From the NCBI GenBank assembly GCA_028752905.1, contig JAQNBH010000216.1, positions 124,001 through 188,000 of the forward strand: DNA of 64,000 nucleotides, written 5' to 3'. Made by a program: the position numbers and the translations under genes. This DNA comes from Cladorhizidae sp. MBARI D1340-BT2. Lineage: Eukaryota; Porifera; Demospongiae; Poecilosclerida; Cladorhizidae. Shown one piece after another: positions 19,808-33,262 of this stretch (position 1 is its first letter; every line of letters starts with the position of its first letter). The notes beneath the pieces were generated by a model. It worked only from the letters and a program-made list of their open reading frames with translations. It was not told where the DNA came from and did not search any database.

Positions 19808-21268
19808 ATGTTAAAATCAGTACTAATATTGCCTCTAATGGGGATGGTGGCTCTATTAATAACCCCTAGAAATGAGATAATGCGTTTATGGAAAGTAGGC
19901 TTAGAATGGTCTGTATTGACATTAACCGGGACTATTCTTTTATGGTCCTCTTTTGATGGGGCGGGGCAATTTCAAGTGGTTCACCGGTTAGAGTGGATGC
20001 CTAGTGTAGAGCCGGAATTCGGGGTTATTGTTTTAGGGGTTGATGGGATATCTATTTTTTTTATAATATTGACGGCTTTATTAATACCTATTAGTGTTTT
20101 AATAAGTTTAAAGTCGATCAAGTTTTTGATAAAGGAGTTTCTATTATGTTTGTTGTTTATAGAAGAATTACTAATAGGGGTTTTTACAGTATTAGATTTA
20201 GTTGGGTTTTATATCTTATTTGAGGGGATTTTAATTCCTATGTTTTTAATAATTGGTATTTGGGGTTCGAGGGAGGAGAAAATCAAGGCTTCTTATTATT
20301 TTTTTTTTTATACTTTTCTGGGTTCAGTTTTTATGCTATTAGGGATATTTACGCTTTATGGTAATGCGGGGAGTACTGATTATCAAATTTTATGTTGTTT
20401 AAAAATAGAAAAAGGCTTACAATATTTAGTTTTTTGAGGTTTTTTTTTTAGTTTAGCTATTAAAATCCCCAAAATACCTTTTCATATTTGATTACCCCAG
20501 GCGCATGTGGAGGCCCCTGTGGCGGGTTCTGTGATTTTAGCGGGGGTTTTATTAAAATTAGGGGGCTATGGCTTTATTAGGTTTTTGTGGGCTTTATTTC
20601 CCGACGCCTCCGAATATTTTTCCCCTTTAATTATGAGTTTGAGTTTATTTGCGATTATTTATGGAGGTTTAACTACTTGTCGGCAGGTAGATTTAAAGCG
20701 TATAATTGCTTATTCTTCAGTGGCTCATATGGGATTGGTAACGGCTGGGGTTTTTAGCCATACAATTCAGGGTTTAGTAGCTGCTATTTTTTTAATGTTA
20801 GCTCATGGTTTAGTGAGTTCAGCTTTATTTATGGCAATTACTTTTTTATATGACCGATATCGAACTCGTTTAATAAAATATTATCGTGGGATGGTTATAA
20901 CTATGCCGTTGTTTGGTATGTTATTGTTGATTTTAGTTTTGGCGAACGCTTCTATCCCTTTAAGTTGTAGCTTTATCGGTGAGTTTTTGTCTTTATTGGC
21001 GGCTTTTGAGTATAGTATTTTAGCGGGTTTATTGGCTTCGACGGGGATAGTGATATCTGCGGGGTACTCGATTTATGTGTATAATAGAGTGTGTTTTGGG
21101 TTGTTTTCGAAATATATTTATTTTTCAAGGGACTTAAATCGTCGGGAGTTTTATAGTTTATTGCCCTTGATAATCTTAATAGTTTTAATGGGGGTATTTC
21201 CTTTTTTGGGGATAGATGTGGTAAAGGGGGCTATTATATTTCAAGAATGACCATGGATTTGGGTATAA
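19808..21268 (+). CDS. nad4: NADH dehydrogenase subunit 4, second copy
   Basis: The same 486-codon gene as 1360-2820; no difference noticed. Upstream it lacks a complete trnS and adjoins truncated cob. Confidence 0.95.
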
Positions 21269-21275
21269 GATTGAA

Positions 21276-22628
21276 ATGGCAGGAACATTATTATTAAGTT
21301 TGTCAGTGTTAATATTAGTAGTTTATGGTTTAAGAAGATGGGTGCTAAGGGTTACTATTATGGTGATGGCATTAGTGGGCTTTACTAGTATTTGGTTTGA
21401 GGGGTGTTTTCTGCCTATGGGGGGGTATGGGTTATTAACCAGTAGTTGAGTGGACGTATCTAGGGGGATGCTTGTAATTGCTTGCTTATCATTATTATTA
21501 GTATATAGTTCGAAAAATACAGATCCGGAGGAGGGGGATTCTTGGATTTTGTTGGTGTTAATGGTATTATTGGGGTCTTTACTATTAGTTTCTTCGGTAA
21601 ATTGGGTTTGCATATATTTAGCTTTAGAGTTACAAACTTTAATACTTTTTATTTTAGTGGCAAAAACAAATAGTGCCTATGGTACAGAAGCAGGATTAAA
21701 GTATTTGGTTTTAGGGGCGATTTCTTCTGGGTTATTTTTATTTGGGTGTGCTTTATTATACGGGGCCTCTGGGGAGACGAGCGCTCAAGGGATTAATTCA
21801 GTATTAATGGGGCAGGGGGGGAAAATATTTCTGACCATATCGTTATTATTTAAATTATCGGCGGCCCCCTTTCATATGTGGGCTCCCGATGTGTATGAGG
21901 GCGCGCCTACCATAAGTACCGCTCTATTGGTTATAATACCCAAAATAGGGGTTTTTACAGTATTAGTACAAGTGGGTTTAGTAAGTAATGTGATTCTTTT
22001 TTGTGGGGTTATGTCTATTATTTATGGAGCAGCGGGGGCTTTAAATCAAACTAAAATGAAGCGTTTATTGGCCTATAGTGGGGTCGGGCATATGGGGTTT
22101 ATTCTTTTAGGGGTTGGAATCGGGTCTTTTGAAAGTATTCAGGCCAGTTTAATATACATGATAATATATACTGTAATGTCAGTGTGTGTGTTTTCAGTGC
22201 TTTTATCTTTAAAATTAACTCGGGTTCTTATAATTGAGGCTAGTAGTTTATCTAGGGATAATTTGGTAATAGCTTTTACATTAGGTTTAACGTTTTTATC
22301 TACTGCGGGGATCCCGCCTTTAGCGGGGTTTTTAGGTAAATGGTGAGTATTATTATCGGGGATGTCCAGTGGCTATTTTTTAATTTGTCTGGCCGTAGTA
22401 ATGGCCTCCGTAATAGGTGGGGTTTATTATGTGAGGATGGTTCAAATAATATATTTTACAAACTATTTTTTGTTAACTTGGCAAAAAGTTCTAAATAGAT
22501 CAGATGTAATAAAATTTAGGAAGTCAATCCCTTTGGGGGGTGCTATTTTTATTATTCTGTTTTTAATGGTGTCACCCAATTGAATGTTACAGATGGCCCA
22601 TGATGCTACAATAAGTCTATATATCTAG
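21276..22628 (+). CDS. nad2: NADH dehydrogenase subunit 2, second copy
   Basis: The same 450-codon gene as 2828-4180, 7 bases after nad4 and 7 bases before nad5. Confidence 0.94.
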
Positions 22629-22635
22629 GAGATCG

Positions 22636-24312
22636 ATGTATATATTAGTATTATTTCTGCCTTTATTAAGTGCAATAGTATCTGGATTATTTGGAAGGAA
22701 AATAGGGAGAAAGGGGACAGGTACATTAACGTCTGGTTGTATGGGTATTAGTCTGGTTGTCTCTTGTTGGATTTTTTATGAGACAATTTTAAACTCTTCA
22801 GTTACTTATATAAAGTTATGAAAATGGTTTGATTCAGAGTTGTTAACTACTTATTTTGGGTTACAATTTGATAGTTTAACTTCAATTATGTTGGTAGTAA
22901 TAACTAGTATATCGGTATTAGTTCATATTTATTCAACTGGGTATATGTCGGATGATCCTCATCTGCCCCGATTTATGTCTTATTTATCACTATTTACTTT
23001 TTTAATGATGGTATTAGTCACAAGTGATAATTATGCTCAGTTATTTATAGGTTGAGAAGGAGTGGGGCTATGTTCTTATCTTTTAATAAATTTCTGGTTT
23101 ACAAGGATAAAAGCGAATAAGGGGGCAATGAAGGCTATGTTAATAAATCGAGTGGGGGATATAGGGGTAGTTTTGGCTATGATAAAGATTATTGAAGAGT
23201 TTGGGGGCTTAGAATATTCAACTGTTGGTAGTGTTTTGAGTGGCCCGGGCTATATTAATAAAGAAGGTCTTACTATAATTAGTTTATTATTATTTTTCGG
23301 GGGAGTGGGGAAATCGGCTCAATTAGGTTTACATACTTGATTACCAGATGCGATGGAAGGTCCTACCCCGGTATCTGCCTTAATACATGCGGCGACAATG
23401 GTAACGGCTGGGGTTTTTTTAATAATAAGATCCGCCCCTTTTTTTGAGGGTTCTCCTTTAGCTTTAACTATAATAACTATAGGGGGGGCTTTAACGGCTC
23501 TTTTTGCGGCTAGTGTGGGGATAGTTCAAAATGATTTGAAAAAAGTAATTGCTTATTCTACTTGTAGTCAATTAGGTTATATGGTAATGATCTGTGGTTT
23601 ATCGAGTTATTATGTTAGTTTATTTCATTTGGTGAATCATGCTTTTTTTAAGGCTTTATTGTTTTTAAGTGCTGGCTCTGTTATACATGCCATTAGTGAT
23701 GAGCAGGATATGCGAAAAATGGGGGGGGTGATAAAATCTCTTCCCTTTTCTTATGTTATGATTTTAATCGGGTCCTTATCATTAATCGGGTTCCCTTATT
23801 TAACAGGGTTTTATTCAAAAGATTTGATATTGGAGTTAGTGTATGAGAAGCATTGTATGGTTTTTGCTTATTGATTGGGTAGTTTTTCTGTTTTATTAAC
23901 TGCGTTTTATTCCATAAGGTTAATTTATTTAACATTTATAACTAATACCAATTCGAAAAAGGAGGTATTTATAAAAGTGCATGAGTCAAATTGAAACATA
24001 ATTTTTCCTTTACTTTTATTGGCCTTTGGAAGTATATTTGTGGGGTATTTGGGAAAAGAGTTAATATTATCCAATATTATTTCTCCAATAATACCTAGTT
24101 ATGTTAAAATGGCGCCTTTATTATTAAGTTTGTTAGGGGCATTATTGGCTCTTGTGGTATATGATCGCGGCTTAGTTGAGAAGGGAGGGTTGTATTTAAA
24201 TTATGTCTTTTATACTTTTTTTAATTCGGGTTGACAGTTTAATTATGTTATAAATCATTTTTTGACTTTTAATTTGTTAAATTTGGGTATAAGATGTAAG
24301 AAAGTTAAATAG
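22636..24312 (+). pseudogene. nad5: nad5 with altered, shortened C terminus
   Basis: Identical to nad5 up to about 24287, then diverges at ATTTGGG into GTATAAGAT (as at the nad4 end) and AAATAGATTAGTATA (as at the rnl start). The frame ends after 558 residues (...LNLGIRCKKVK, TAG 24310-24312) instead of 613. The proton-pump core is intact but the long C-terminal helix region is cut. It might still be translated; four complete copies exist elsewhere. Confidence 0.85.
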
Positions 24313-24330
24313 ATTAGTATAATTTTGTAG

Positions 24331-25119
24331 ATGGCTGAGCAAGTATACCATCCTTATCACTTAGTAGATCCTAGTCCATGGCCTTTAATAGGGGCATGTG
24401 GGTCATTTTTTACTACGGTGGGCGGGGTAACGTATTTTCATTATAGTCAAACTGGATTATTAGTAATGGGTTTAGTTATAATAATGGGGACAATGGTAGC
24501 GTGATGGCGGGATGTGATTAGAGAGGGAACTTACCAAGGATGTCACACATATATTGTGAGGCAAGGTTTAAAATATGGTATGCTTTTATTTATACTATCA
24601 GAGGTTTGTTTATTTTTCTCTTTTTTTTGAGGGTTTTTTCACAGTAGTTTGTCACCCACTATTCAAATAGGGGGGGTTTGACCGCCCGTGGGGGTCAACC
24701 CATTAGACCCTTTTTCTATTCCTTTATTAAATACGGCTATTTTACTAAGTTCTGGTGCAACGGTGACCTGGGCCCACCATGGGCTAATTAGTGGCAAAAG
24801 AAAAGAAGCCCGAAAAAGTTTGGCTTTAACAGTTATATTGGGGTTAATATTTACTAGTTTACAGGGAATGGAGTATTATTACGCCCCTTTTACAATATCT
24901 GATTCAGTGTATGGTTCTACTTTTTTTATCACAACAGGGGCGCACGGCGGGCACGTTTTAATTGGGAGTACGTTTTTACTAATTTGCTTATATAGATTAA
25001 TAAATTTTCAATTTACCAAACATCATTATTTGGGGTTTGAGGCAGCGGCTTGATATTGGCATTTTGTTGATGTGGTGTGATTATTTTTGTTTATTTTTAT
25101 GTATTGATGAGGTGCCTAA
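24331..25119 (+). CDS. cox3: cytochrome c oxidase subunit III
   Basis: A 262-residue complex IV subunit with seven membrane helices. It begins [19 protein letters not shown] and contains [20 protein letters not shown] and [16 protein letters not shown]; it ends near [19 protein letters not shown]. Eight or so TGA codons are Trp. The start is ATG 24331, 18 bases after the altered nad5 stop, and TAA is 25117-25119. The second copy is at 38798. Both are followed 14 bases later by the 3' part of cox1. Confidence 0.95.
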
Positions 25120-25133
25120 AGCAAGACCATGAT

Positions 25134-26219
<1,086 letters not shown>

Positions 26220-26252
26220 TAACATAGAAACCCCACCACTTTATAGCGGGGC

Positions 26253-26323
26253 GGGGGTTGGCCAAATGGCAAAGGCATTAAGTTTTGATCTTAATTATTA
26301 TGGGTTCGAGTCCCTTGCCCCCG
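26253..26323 (+). tRNA. trnQ: tRNA-Gln(UUG)
   Basis: Same sequence as 7735-7805. It follows a cox1 3' part here. Confidence 0.88.
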
Positions 26324-26325
26324 AT

Positions 26326-27045
26326 ATGTTAAATACTTATTTTGATCAATTCTGTGTAGTAGAGTTAATAACCCAGAATCGAGTCGGGGTTTTTACTAAT
26401 TCTTCAATGATGGTAATATACGGAGTTAGCGTGATTTGGTTGTTATTTAAAGGGGGGGAGTTAATCCCCCATCGTTGGCAGTTAATAATGGAATTAATTC
26501 ACAGTAATGTGCGCTCCGTTGTTTCTGAGGGTTTAAGAAAAGCAGGTGAAAAGTATTTTCCTTTTGTTTTATGCCTTTTTTTATTTATAGTTATATTAAA
26601 TATTTTGGGGCTTTTGCCTTACGTATTTACTCCAACTGCACATTTAGTAGTGACCTTCGGTTTATCATTATCAATAATGATGGGAGTAACTTTATTAGGG
26701 GTTCTAACTTTTAAAATTGAGTTTGTAAGTATATTAGTGCCTCGGGGGGTGCCCCTAATATTAGCCCCTATATTGGGAGTAATAGAGACACTAAGTTATA
26801 TGATAAGGGCGCTATCTTTAGGTCTTCGGTTAGGGGCGAATATATCTGCAGGGCATTTATTATTTGCGATTTTATCCGGGTTTTCCTTAAATTTGTTTTT
26901 TAATGGGTATTTGTTTTTAGGGTGTTTTTTGATATTTCTAATGGCGTCTATTGCGCTATTGGAGATGATGGTGGCAGTAATTCAGGCGTATGTGTTTAGT
27001 TTATTAACCACCATTTATTTAGGGGACACAATTGCCCTACATTAA
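26326..27045 (+). CDS. atp6: ATP synthase subunit a, second copy
   Basis: The same 239-codon gene as 7808-8527; it leads to atp9 through the mosaic spacer. Confidence 0.95.
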   Translation: MLNTYFDQFCVVELITQNRVGVFTNSSMMVIYGVSVIWLLFKGGELIPHRWQLIMELIHSNVRSVVSEGLRKAGEKYFPFVLCLFLFIVILNILGLLPYVFTPTAHLVVTFGLSLSIMMGVTLLGVLTFKIEFVSILVPRGVPLILAPILGVIETLSYMIRALSLGLRLGANISAGHLLFAILSGFSLNLFFNGYLFLGCFLIFLMASIALLEMMVAVIQAYVFSLLTTIYLGDTIALH

Positions 27046-27400
<355 letters not shown>

Positions 27401-27425
27401 TTTTTAAATTTTTAATTTTAATTTA

Positions 27426-27497
27426 GACATAGTAGCTTAAGGGATAAAGCGTAAGACTGTTAATCTTAGTATATTAGTTCAATTCTAATTTATGTCG
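27426..27497 (+). tRNA. trnN: tRNA-Asn(GUU)
   Basis: Same as 124-195. The flank differs in one place: CTAC at 27499-27502 where the four other copies have ATGC. CTAC is what the nad2-nad5 junction has. Confidence 0.93.
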
Positions 27498-27528
27498 GCT
27501 ACAATAAGTCTATATATCTAGGAGATCG

Positions 27529-29370
27529 ATGTATATATTAGTATTATTTCTGCCTTTATTAAGTGCAATAGTATCTGGATTATTTGGAAGGAAAATAGGG
27601 AGAAAGGGGACAGGTACATTAACGTCTGGTTGTATGGGTATTAGTCTGGTTGTCTCTTGTTGGATTTTTTATGAGACAATTTTAAACTCTTCAGTTACTT
27701 ATATAAAGTTATGAAAATGGTTTGATTCAGAGTTGTTAACTACTTATTTTGGGTTACAATTTGATAGTTTAACTTCAATTATGTTGGTAGTAATAACTAG
27801 TATATCGGTATTAGTTCATATTTATTCAACTGGGTATATGTCGGATGATCCTCATCTGCCCCGATTTATGTCTTATTTATCACTATTTACTTTTTTAATG
27901 ATGGTATTAGTCACAAGTGATAATTATGCTCAGTTATTTATAGGTTGAGAAGGAGTGGGGCTATGTTCTTATCTTTTAATAAATTTCTGGTTTACAAGGA
28001 TAAAAGCGAATAAGGGGGCAATGAAGGCTATGTTAATAAATCGAGTGGGGGATATAGGGGTAGTTTTGGCTATGATAAAGATTATTGAAGAGTTTGGGGG
28101 CTTAGAATATTCAACTGTTGGTAGTGTTTTGAGTGGCCCGGGCTATATTAATAAAGAAGGTCTTACTATAATTAGTTTATTATTATTTTTCGGGGGAGTG
28201 GGGAAATCGGCTCAATTAGGTTTACATACTTGATTACCAGATGCGATGGAAGGTCCTACCCCGGTATCTGCCTTAATACATGCGGCGACAATGGTAACGG
28301 CTGGGGTTTTTTTAATAATAAGATCCGCCCCTTTTTTTGAGGGTTCTCCTTTAGCTTTAACTATAATAACTATAGGGGGGGCTTTAACGGCTCTTTTTGC
28401 GGCTAGTGTGGGGATAGTTCAAAATGATTTGAAAAAAGTAATTGCTTATTCTACTTGTAGTCAATTAGGTTATATGGTAATGATCTGTGGTTTATCGAGT
28501 TATTATGTTAGTTTATTTCATTTGGTGAATCATGCTTTTTTTAAGGCTTTATTGTTTTTAAGTGCTGGCTCTGTTATACATGCCATTAGTGATGAGCAGG
28601 ATATGCGAAAAATGGGGGGGGTGATAAAATCTCTTCCCTTTTCTTATGTTATGATTTTAATCGGGTCCTTATCATTAATCGGGTTCCCTTATTTAACAGG
28701 GTTTTATTCAAAAGATTTGATATTGGAGTTAGTGTATGAGAAGCATTGTATGGTTTTTGCTTATTGATTGGGTAGTTTTTCTGTTTTATTAACTGCGTTT
28801 TATTCCATAAGGTTAATTTATTTAACATTTATAACTAATACCAATTCGAAAAAGGAGGTATTTATAAAAGTGCATGAGTCAAATTGAAACATAATTTTTC
28901 CTTTACTTTTATTGGCCTTTGGAAGTATATTTGTGGGGTATTTGGGAAAAGAGTTAATATTATCCAATATTATTTCTCCAATAATACCTAGTTATGTTAA
29001 AATGGCGCCTTTATTATTAAGTTTGTTAGGGGCATTATTGGCTCTTGTGGTATATGATCGCGGCTTAGTTGAGAAGGGAGGGTTGTATTTAAATTATGTC
29101 TTTTATACTTTTTTTAATTCGGGTTGACAGTTTAATTATGTTATAAATCATTTTTTGACTTTTAATTTGTTAAATTTGGGGCATTTGGTTACTTATCGGG
29201 TGATTGATAGAGGATTATTAGAAATAATGGGGCCTAAGGGGATATCTCGGATATTGATAAGATTAACTCAAAACATCAGTAATTTACAATCTGGGATGGT
29301 GTTTAATTATGTTTTAATAACGGTCATATTTACGGGTTTATTTCTTTCTGGGGTGGAACATTATTATTAA
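27529..29370 (+). CDS. nad5: NADH dehydrogenase subunit 5, complete
   Basis: The same 613-codon gene as 4188-6029, but preceded by trnN instead of nad2. The last 26 bases before the ATG are the same in both contexts. Confidence 0.95.
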
Positions 29371-29392
29371 GTTTGTCAGTGTTAATATTCCC

Positions 29393-29463
29393 GCCTCTAT
29401 AGTTTAATAGAAAAACATTTGTCTTGTAAACAAAAATTATAAGTGCGATTCTTGTTGGAGGCT
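29393..29463 (+). tRNA. trnT: tRNA-Thr(UGU)
   Basis: Same as 6052-6122, leading to cox2. Confidence 0.93.
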
Positions 29464-29473
29464 TTACTAGTAC

Positions 29474-30196
29474 ATGATTTTATGATTAAGGTTAATAAAG
29501 AAGGATATTCCGGAGCCCTGACAATTAGGGTTTCAGGATGCAGGAAGTTTAGCTATGGAGGAAATAATTTTCTTTCATGATGAGATTATGTATTTTTTAG
29601 TTTTGATAACTATTTTGGTTTTATGAGTAATAATCCGGGCCTTAATAAGTGGGTATTATCATAAATATTTATTTGAGGGAGTATTAATAGAAGTGATATG
29701 AACTTTGCTTCCAGCGGGAGTATTAATTTTTTTAGCCTTTCCTTCTTTAAAATTACTATATTTAATGGACGAAGTAATGAAGCCCGGGGTAACAATTAAA
29801 ATAGTAGGGCATCAGTGGTATTGGTTTTACGAGTATTCTGATTATGGGCCAGAAACTATAGAGTTTGATTCTTATATGATTCCGACCTCGGATTTAAAGG
29901 AGGGAGAGCAAAGGTTATTAGAGGTAGATAATAGAGTAAAAGCCCCAGTACAGACAGAAGTAAGATTATTAGTGACTGGGGAAGATGTGTTACACTCATT
30001 TGCAGTGCCATCTTTATCTCTAAAAGTAGACGCCGTGCCTGGACGATTAAATCAAACTAGTTTTATGATAAAGAGGGAGGGGGTGTTTTATGGGCAATGT
30101 TCAGAGATCTGTGGGGCAAATCACTCTTTTATGCCCATTGTAGTAGAAGGGGTTTCTTTAGAGAATTATATTAGTTGAGTTTCAAATTATAATTAA
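29474..30196 (+). CDS. cox2: cytochrome c oxidase subunit II, second copy
   Basis: The same 240-codon gene as 18092-18814, here behind a complete nad5 and trnT. The trnD remnant follows at 30200-30233. Confidence 0.93.
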
Positions 30197-30233
30197 GTGG
30201 GGTTCGACCCCCGTTAATCCAGAGTTTTGTAAA

Positions 30234-30593
30234 ATGGAAAATATAGAGTATATAGGTATATCAGTGTTAATATTATGTAGTATTATTATTTCTACGATTA
30301 TATCAGGTGTCTCTTATATTGTAGGGGTTAAACAACCAGATATTGAGAAAGTGTCGGTCTATGAGTGCGGATTTGAGCCATTTGGGTCATCAAGGGTGCC
30401 TTTTTCAGTTAAGTTTTTTTTAGTGGGGATACTTTTTTTAGTTTTTGATTTAGAAATTTCTTTTATTTTCCCTTGATGTGTAGTTTTAAATCAAATAAAA
30501 TTATTGGGGGTTTGAGTTATGTATTTTTTTTTAATAGTTTTAACTATTGGCTTACTTTATGAATGAAAAAGGGGGGGATTGGAGTGGGAGTAA
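30234..30593 (+). CDS. nad3: NADH dehydrogenase subunit 3, second copy
   Basis: The same 119-codon gene as 18852-19211. Confidence 0.95.
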
Positions 30594-30624
30594 GGCTATT
30601 AGTGGGAGTGGTTGGGGTAATTCC

Positions 30625-30695
30625 AAGGAATTAGGTTAACGGGAGACCAAAGACCTTCAAAGTCTTAAGTGGGGGTTCGAGTCCGTCATTCTTTG
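30625..30695 (+). tRNA. trnW: tRNA-Trp(UCA)
   Basis: Same as 19243-19313, here ahead of an intact cob. Confidence 0.87.
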
Positions 30696-30743
30696 CCTAG
30701 TAAAAGAGAATCGCTGTGGCGCTTTCCTTTTGTTTATAGTTAT

Positions 30744-31889
30744 ATGATAAAAAGTTATAGAAAAGAGAATCCGGTTTTTTTTCTAATAAATAATTGGTTT
30801 ATTGATCTTCCGGCCCCCTCGAATTTAAATTATTTCTGGAATTTGGGTTCTTTATTGGCGTTTTGTTTAATTATTCAAATGATTAGCGGAATTTTTTTAG
30901 CCATGCATTATTGTTCAGATATAGAGTTAGCTTTTTCATCTGTGGTGCATATTACTCGTGATATAAATTATGGGTTTGTTTTAAGGTATTTACATGCTAA
31001 TGGGGCATCTATGTTTTTTTTATGTGTTTATTTTCATATAGGCCGGGGCATGTATTATGGTAGTTATACAAAAGTGATAGTTTGAAATGTGGGAGTAGTT
31101 TTATTTTTCTTAATGATACTGACGGCTTTTATAGGTTATGTATTGCCTTGAGGGCAAATGTCTTTTTGAGCCGCTACAGTAATAACAAATTTATTATCGG
31201 CTATTCCCTATGTAGGGGAAGATATTGTTAGGTGGGTTTGAGGGGGTTTTAGTGTGTCAAATGCTACATTAAATAGGTTTTTAAGTTTACATTATTTATT
31301 TCCATTTGTATTAGTTGCCTTAGCCATTATACATTTGATAGCTTTACACGAGGATGGTTCAAATAATCCGATTGGGGTAAAATCCGATCCGGATAAGGGT
31401 TCATTTCATTATTATTATGTTTTAAAGGATATATATGGGGCAGGAATATTGGGTGTATTATTGTGTATAATAGTATTTTATTTTCCTTATATATTGGGGG
31501 ATGTTGAGAATTTCAAACAGGCGAATCCTTTAGTGACTCCCGCTCATATAAAACCTGAGTGATATTTTTTATTTGTTTATGCGATACTGCGTTCTATTCC
31601 AAATAAATTCGGGGGGGTTGTAGCCTTAGTTTTTAGTATACTGATTTTATTGTTTTTGCCCTATTTACATAAAAATAGATTTAAAGGGATAAGATTTAGA
31701 CCTTCAAGTCAGGGACTATTTTGGTTTTTAGTAGGAGATTTTTTATTATTAATTTGAGTTGGCGGGCAACCTGTAGAAGAACCTTATATATTGATAGGAC
31801 AAATAGTTTCGTTATTTTATTTTATCTATTTTTTAATTTTAACCCCTTTAATCGGAAATTTGGAAAATAAATTATTAAAATTAGTATAA
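30744..31889 (+). CDS. cob: cytochrome b, complete
   Basis: The 381-residue heme subunit of complex III. Heme His pairs sit in [12 protein letters not shown] / [20 protein letters not shown] and [21 protein letters not shown]; the quinone-site motif PEW follows AHIK, and [12 protein letters not shown] is conserved. TGA is Trp. The start is ATG 30744 ([10 protein letters not shown]); the longer in-frame reading from 30669 starts inside trnW. TAA is 31887-31889. It is one of two intact copies (also 60860). The fragments at 10651 and 19362 are complementary halves of this gene. Confidence 0.95.
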
Positions 31890-31905
31890 AAGTCGGGCTG
31901 GGGAT

Positions 31906-31976
31906 CAAAATATATATTAACGGTAAATTACCTGAATTGGGATCAGGAGATATAAGTTTGAATCTTATTATTTTGA
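31906..31976 (+). tRNA. trnP: tRNA-Pro(UGG)
   Basis: Same as 11530-11600. Confidence 0.87.
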
Positions 31977-33190
31977 AGGAGTCCTTTGATTTTGGGGAGG
32001 ATATAAAGCGAGCGGCCCTTATAATACATGTTAGGGTTAAAATCCCCGTATAAGTGAGTAATTTCTTAGAGCTAGCTAATGAAACTAGAGGGAATTTTTA
32101 TTGCATAGTAAATTGATGGCTCGGAATCGTATTAGGCTTTTAGAGTTATATCTAAGCAGAGATGCGTAGTTGAGAGACCACGCTTCCACTGAAACAAGGG
32201 GGAGTCTTGTTTAGAGGCTGCAGTAAAGAATATTGTGCAATGTATGAAAGTATGACACAGAGATGTCGCAAATAAAGCTGTCTAATATACGTGCCAGCAG
32301 ACGCGGTTAAACGTAAGGCTTAAGTTTTTTTCATAAAAGGCGTAAAGGGTAGGTAAGTGTGAGATGGGATAAGGAGGTTTTAAAGGGGTAAATGGAATGA
32401 TTTATGAAAGAATGAAAAGTTGGGATATAAGTTGGAATATCAAGGATGTAGGTAAATTACTAGTTAAAACCTAAAAGCTGATATACGAAAGCTGGGACAG
32501 CAAACAGGGGGGAGTCCTGGTAGTCCTTGCTGTAAACTATGAATTTTAGATTTTTTAAGAATCTATGATAACTTAAGAAAATTTGGCCTGGAGACTATGA
32601 TCGCAAGATTAAAATTTAAAAAATTTGGCGGTTCATTGACGTCATTAGAGAAGCGTGTGGTTTAATTCGATGATCCGCGAATAATTTTACCAAAACTGGA
32701 AGGAGATGTGGGGGGGGATTTAAGTAACTACATAGGCCCGGTATTGCATGGCCGTCGGCAGTTTGTGTTTTGAAAGAAATAGAATAGGCTCAGCCCTAGG
32801 TTATTATTAAGTTAATAATAAGGGAGAAGGTCAGGTCGTTATGTTCCTAATGTTTTGGGCTATACATGCGCTATATTTATGTATAAATAAAAAAGGTTGG
32901 TTGAAAAGTAAAAAATCGGAATAGTCTTTGAAAGAGAGAGTATGAAGAAGGATTTAATAGTAATTGGAGAGTAGGGCGCTCTGGTGAATAATTATTCAGT
33001 GTTCGTACAAATCGCCCGTCACCTTAACTAAGTAAACGTTTTTTAAGGATAAAGTTATAAGATAAGAGGAAAAACTTTAGGAGAATAAGTAAAAGTAAAG
33101 GCGTATTCTGGGGCTTTATATCATGAAATATTTATGAGGTCGAGAAAGTCGTAACAGAGTGAGAGGATTGGAAAATGTTCTTGGATTAAT
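31977..33190 (+). rRNA. rns: small subunit ribosomal RNA, second copy
   Basis: Matches 11601-12814 at every motif compared; it follows an intact cob and trnP here. Confidence 0.93.
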
Positions 33191-33262
33191 GTATGTATAA
33201 TTTATCGGGTAAAATAAGTGATTTCCAATCATTAATAACGAGTTCGAGTCTCGTTATGTACA
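33191..33262 (+). tRNA. trnG: tRNA-Gly(UCC)
   Basis: Same as 12815-12886. Confidence 0.9.

Noticed and set aside
30669..30743. Upstream extension of cob from 30669
   Set aside because: It starts within tRNA-Trp; ATG 30744 gives the usual cob N terminus and length.
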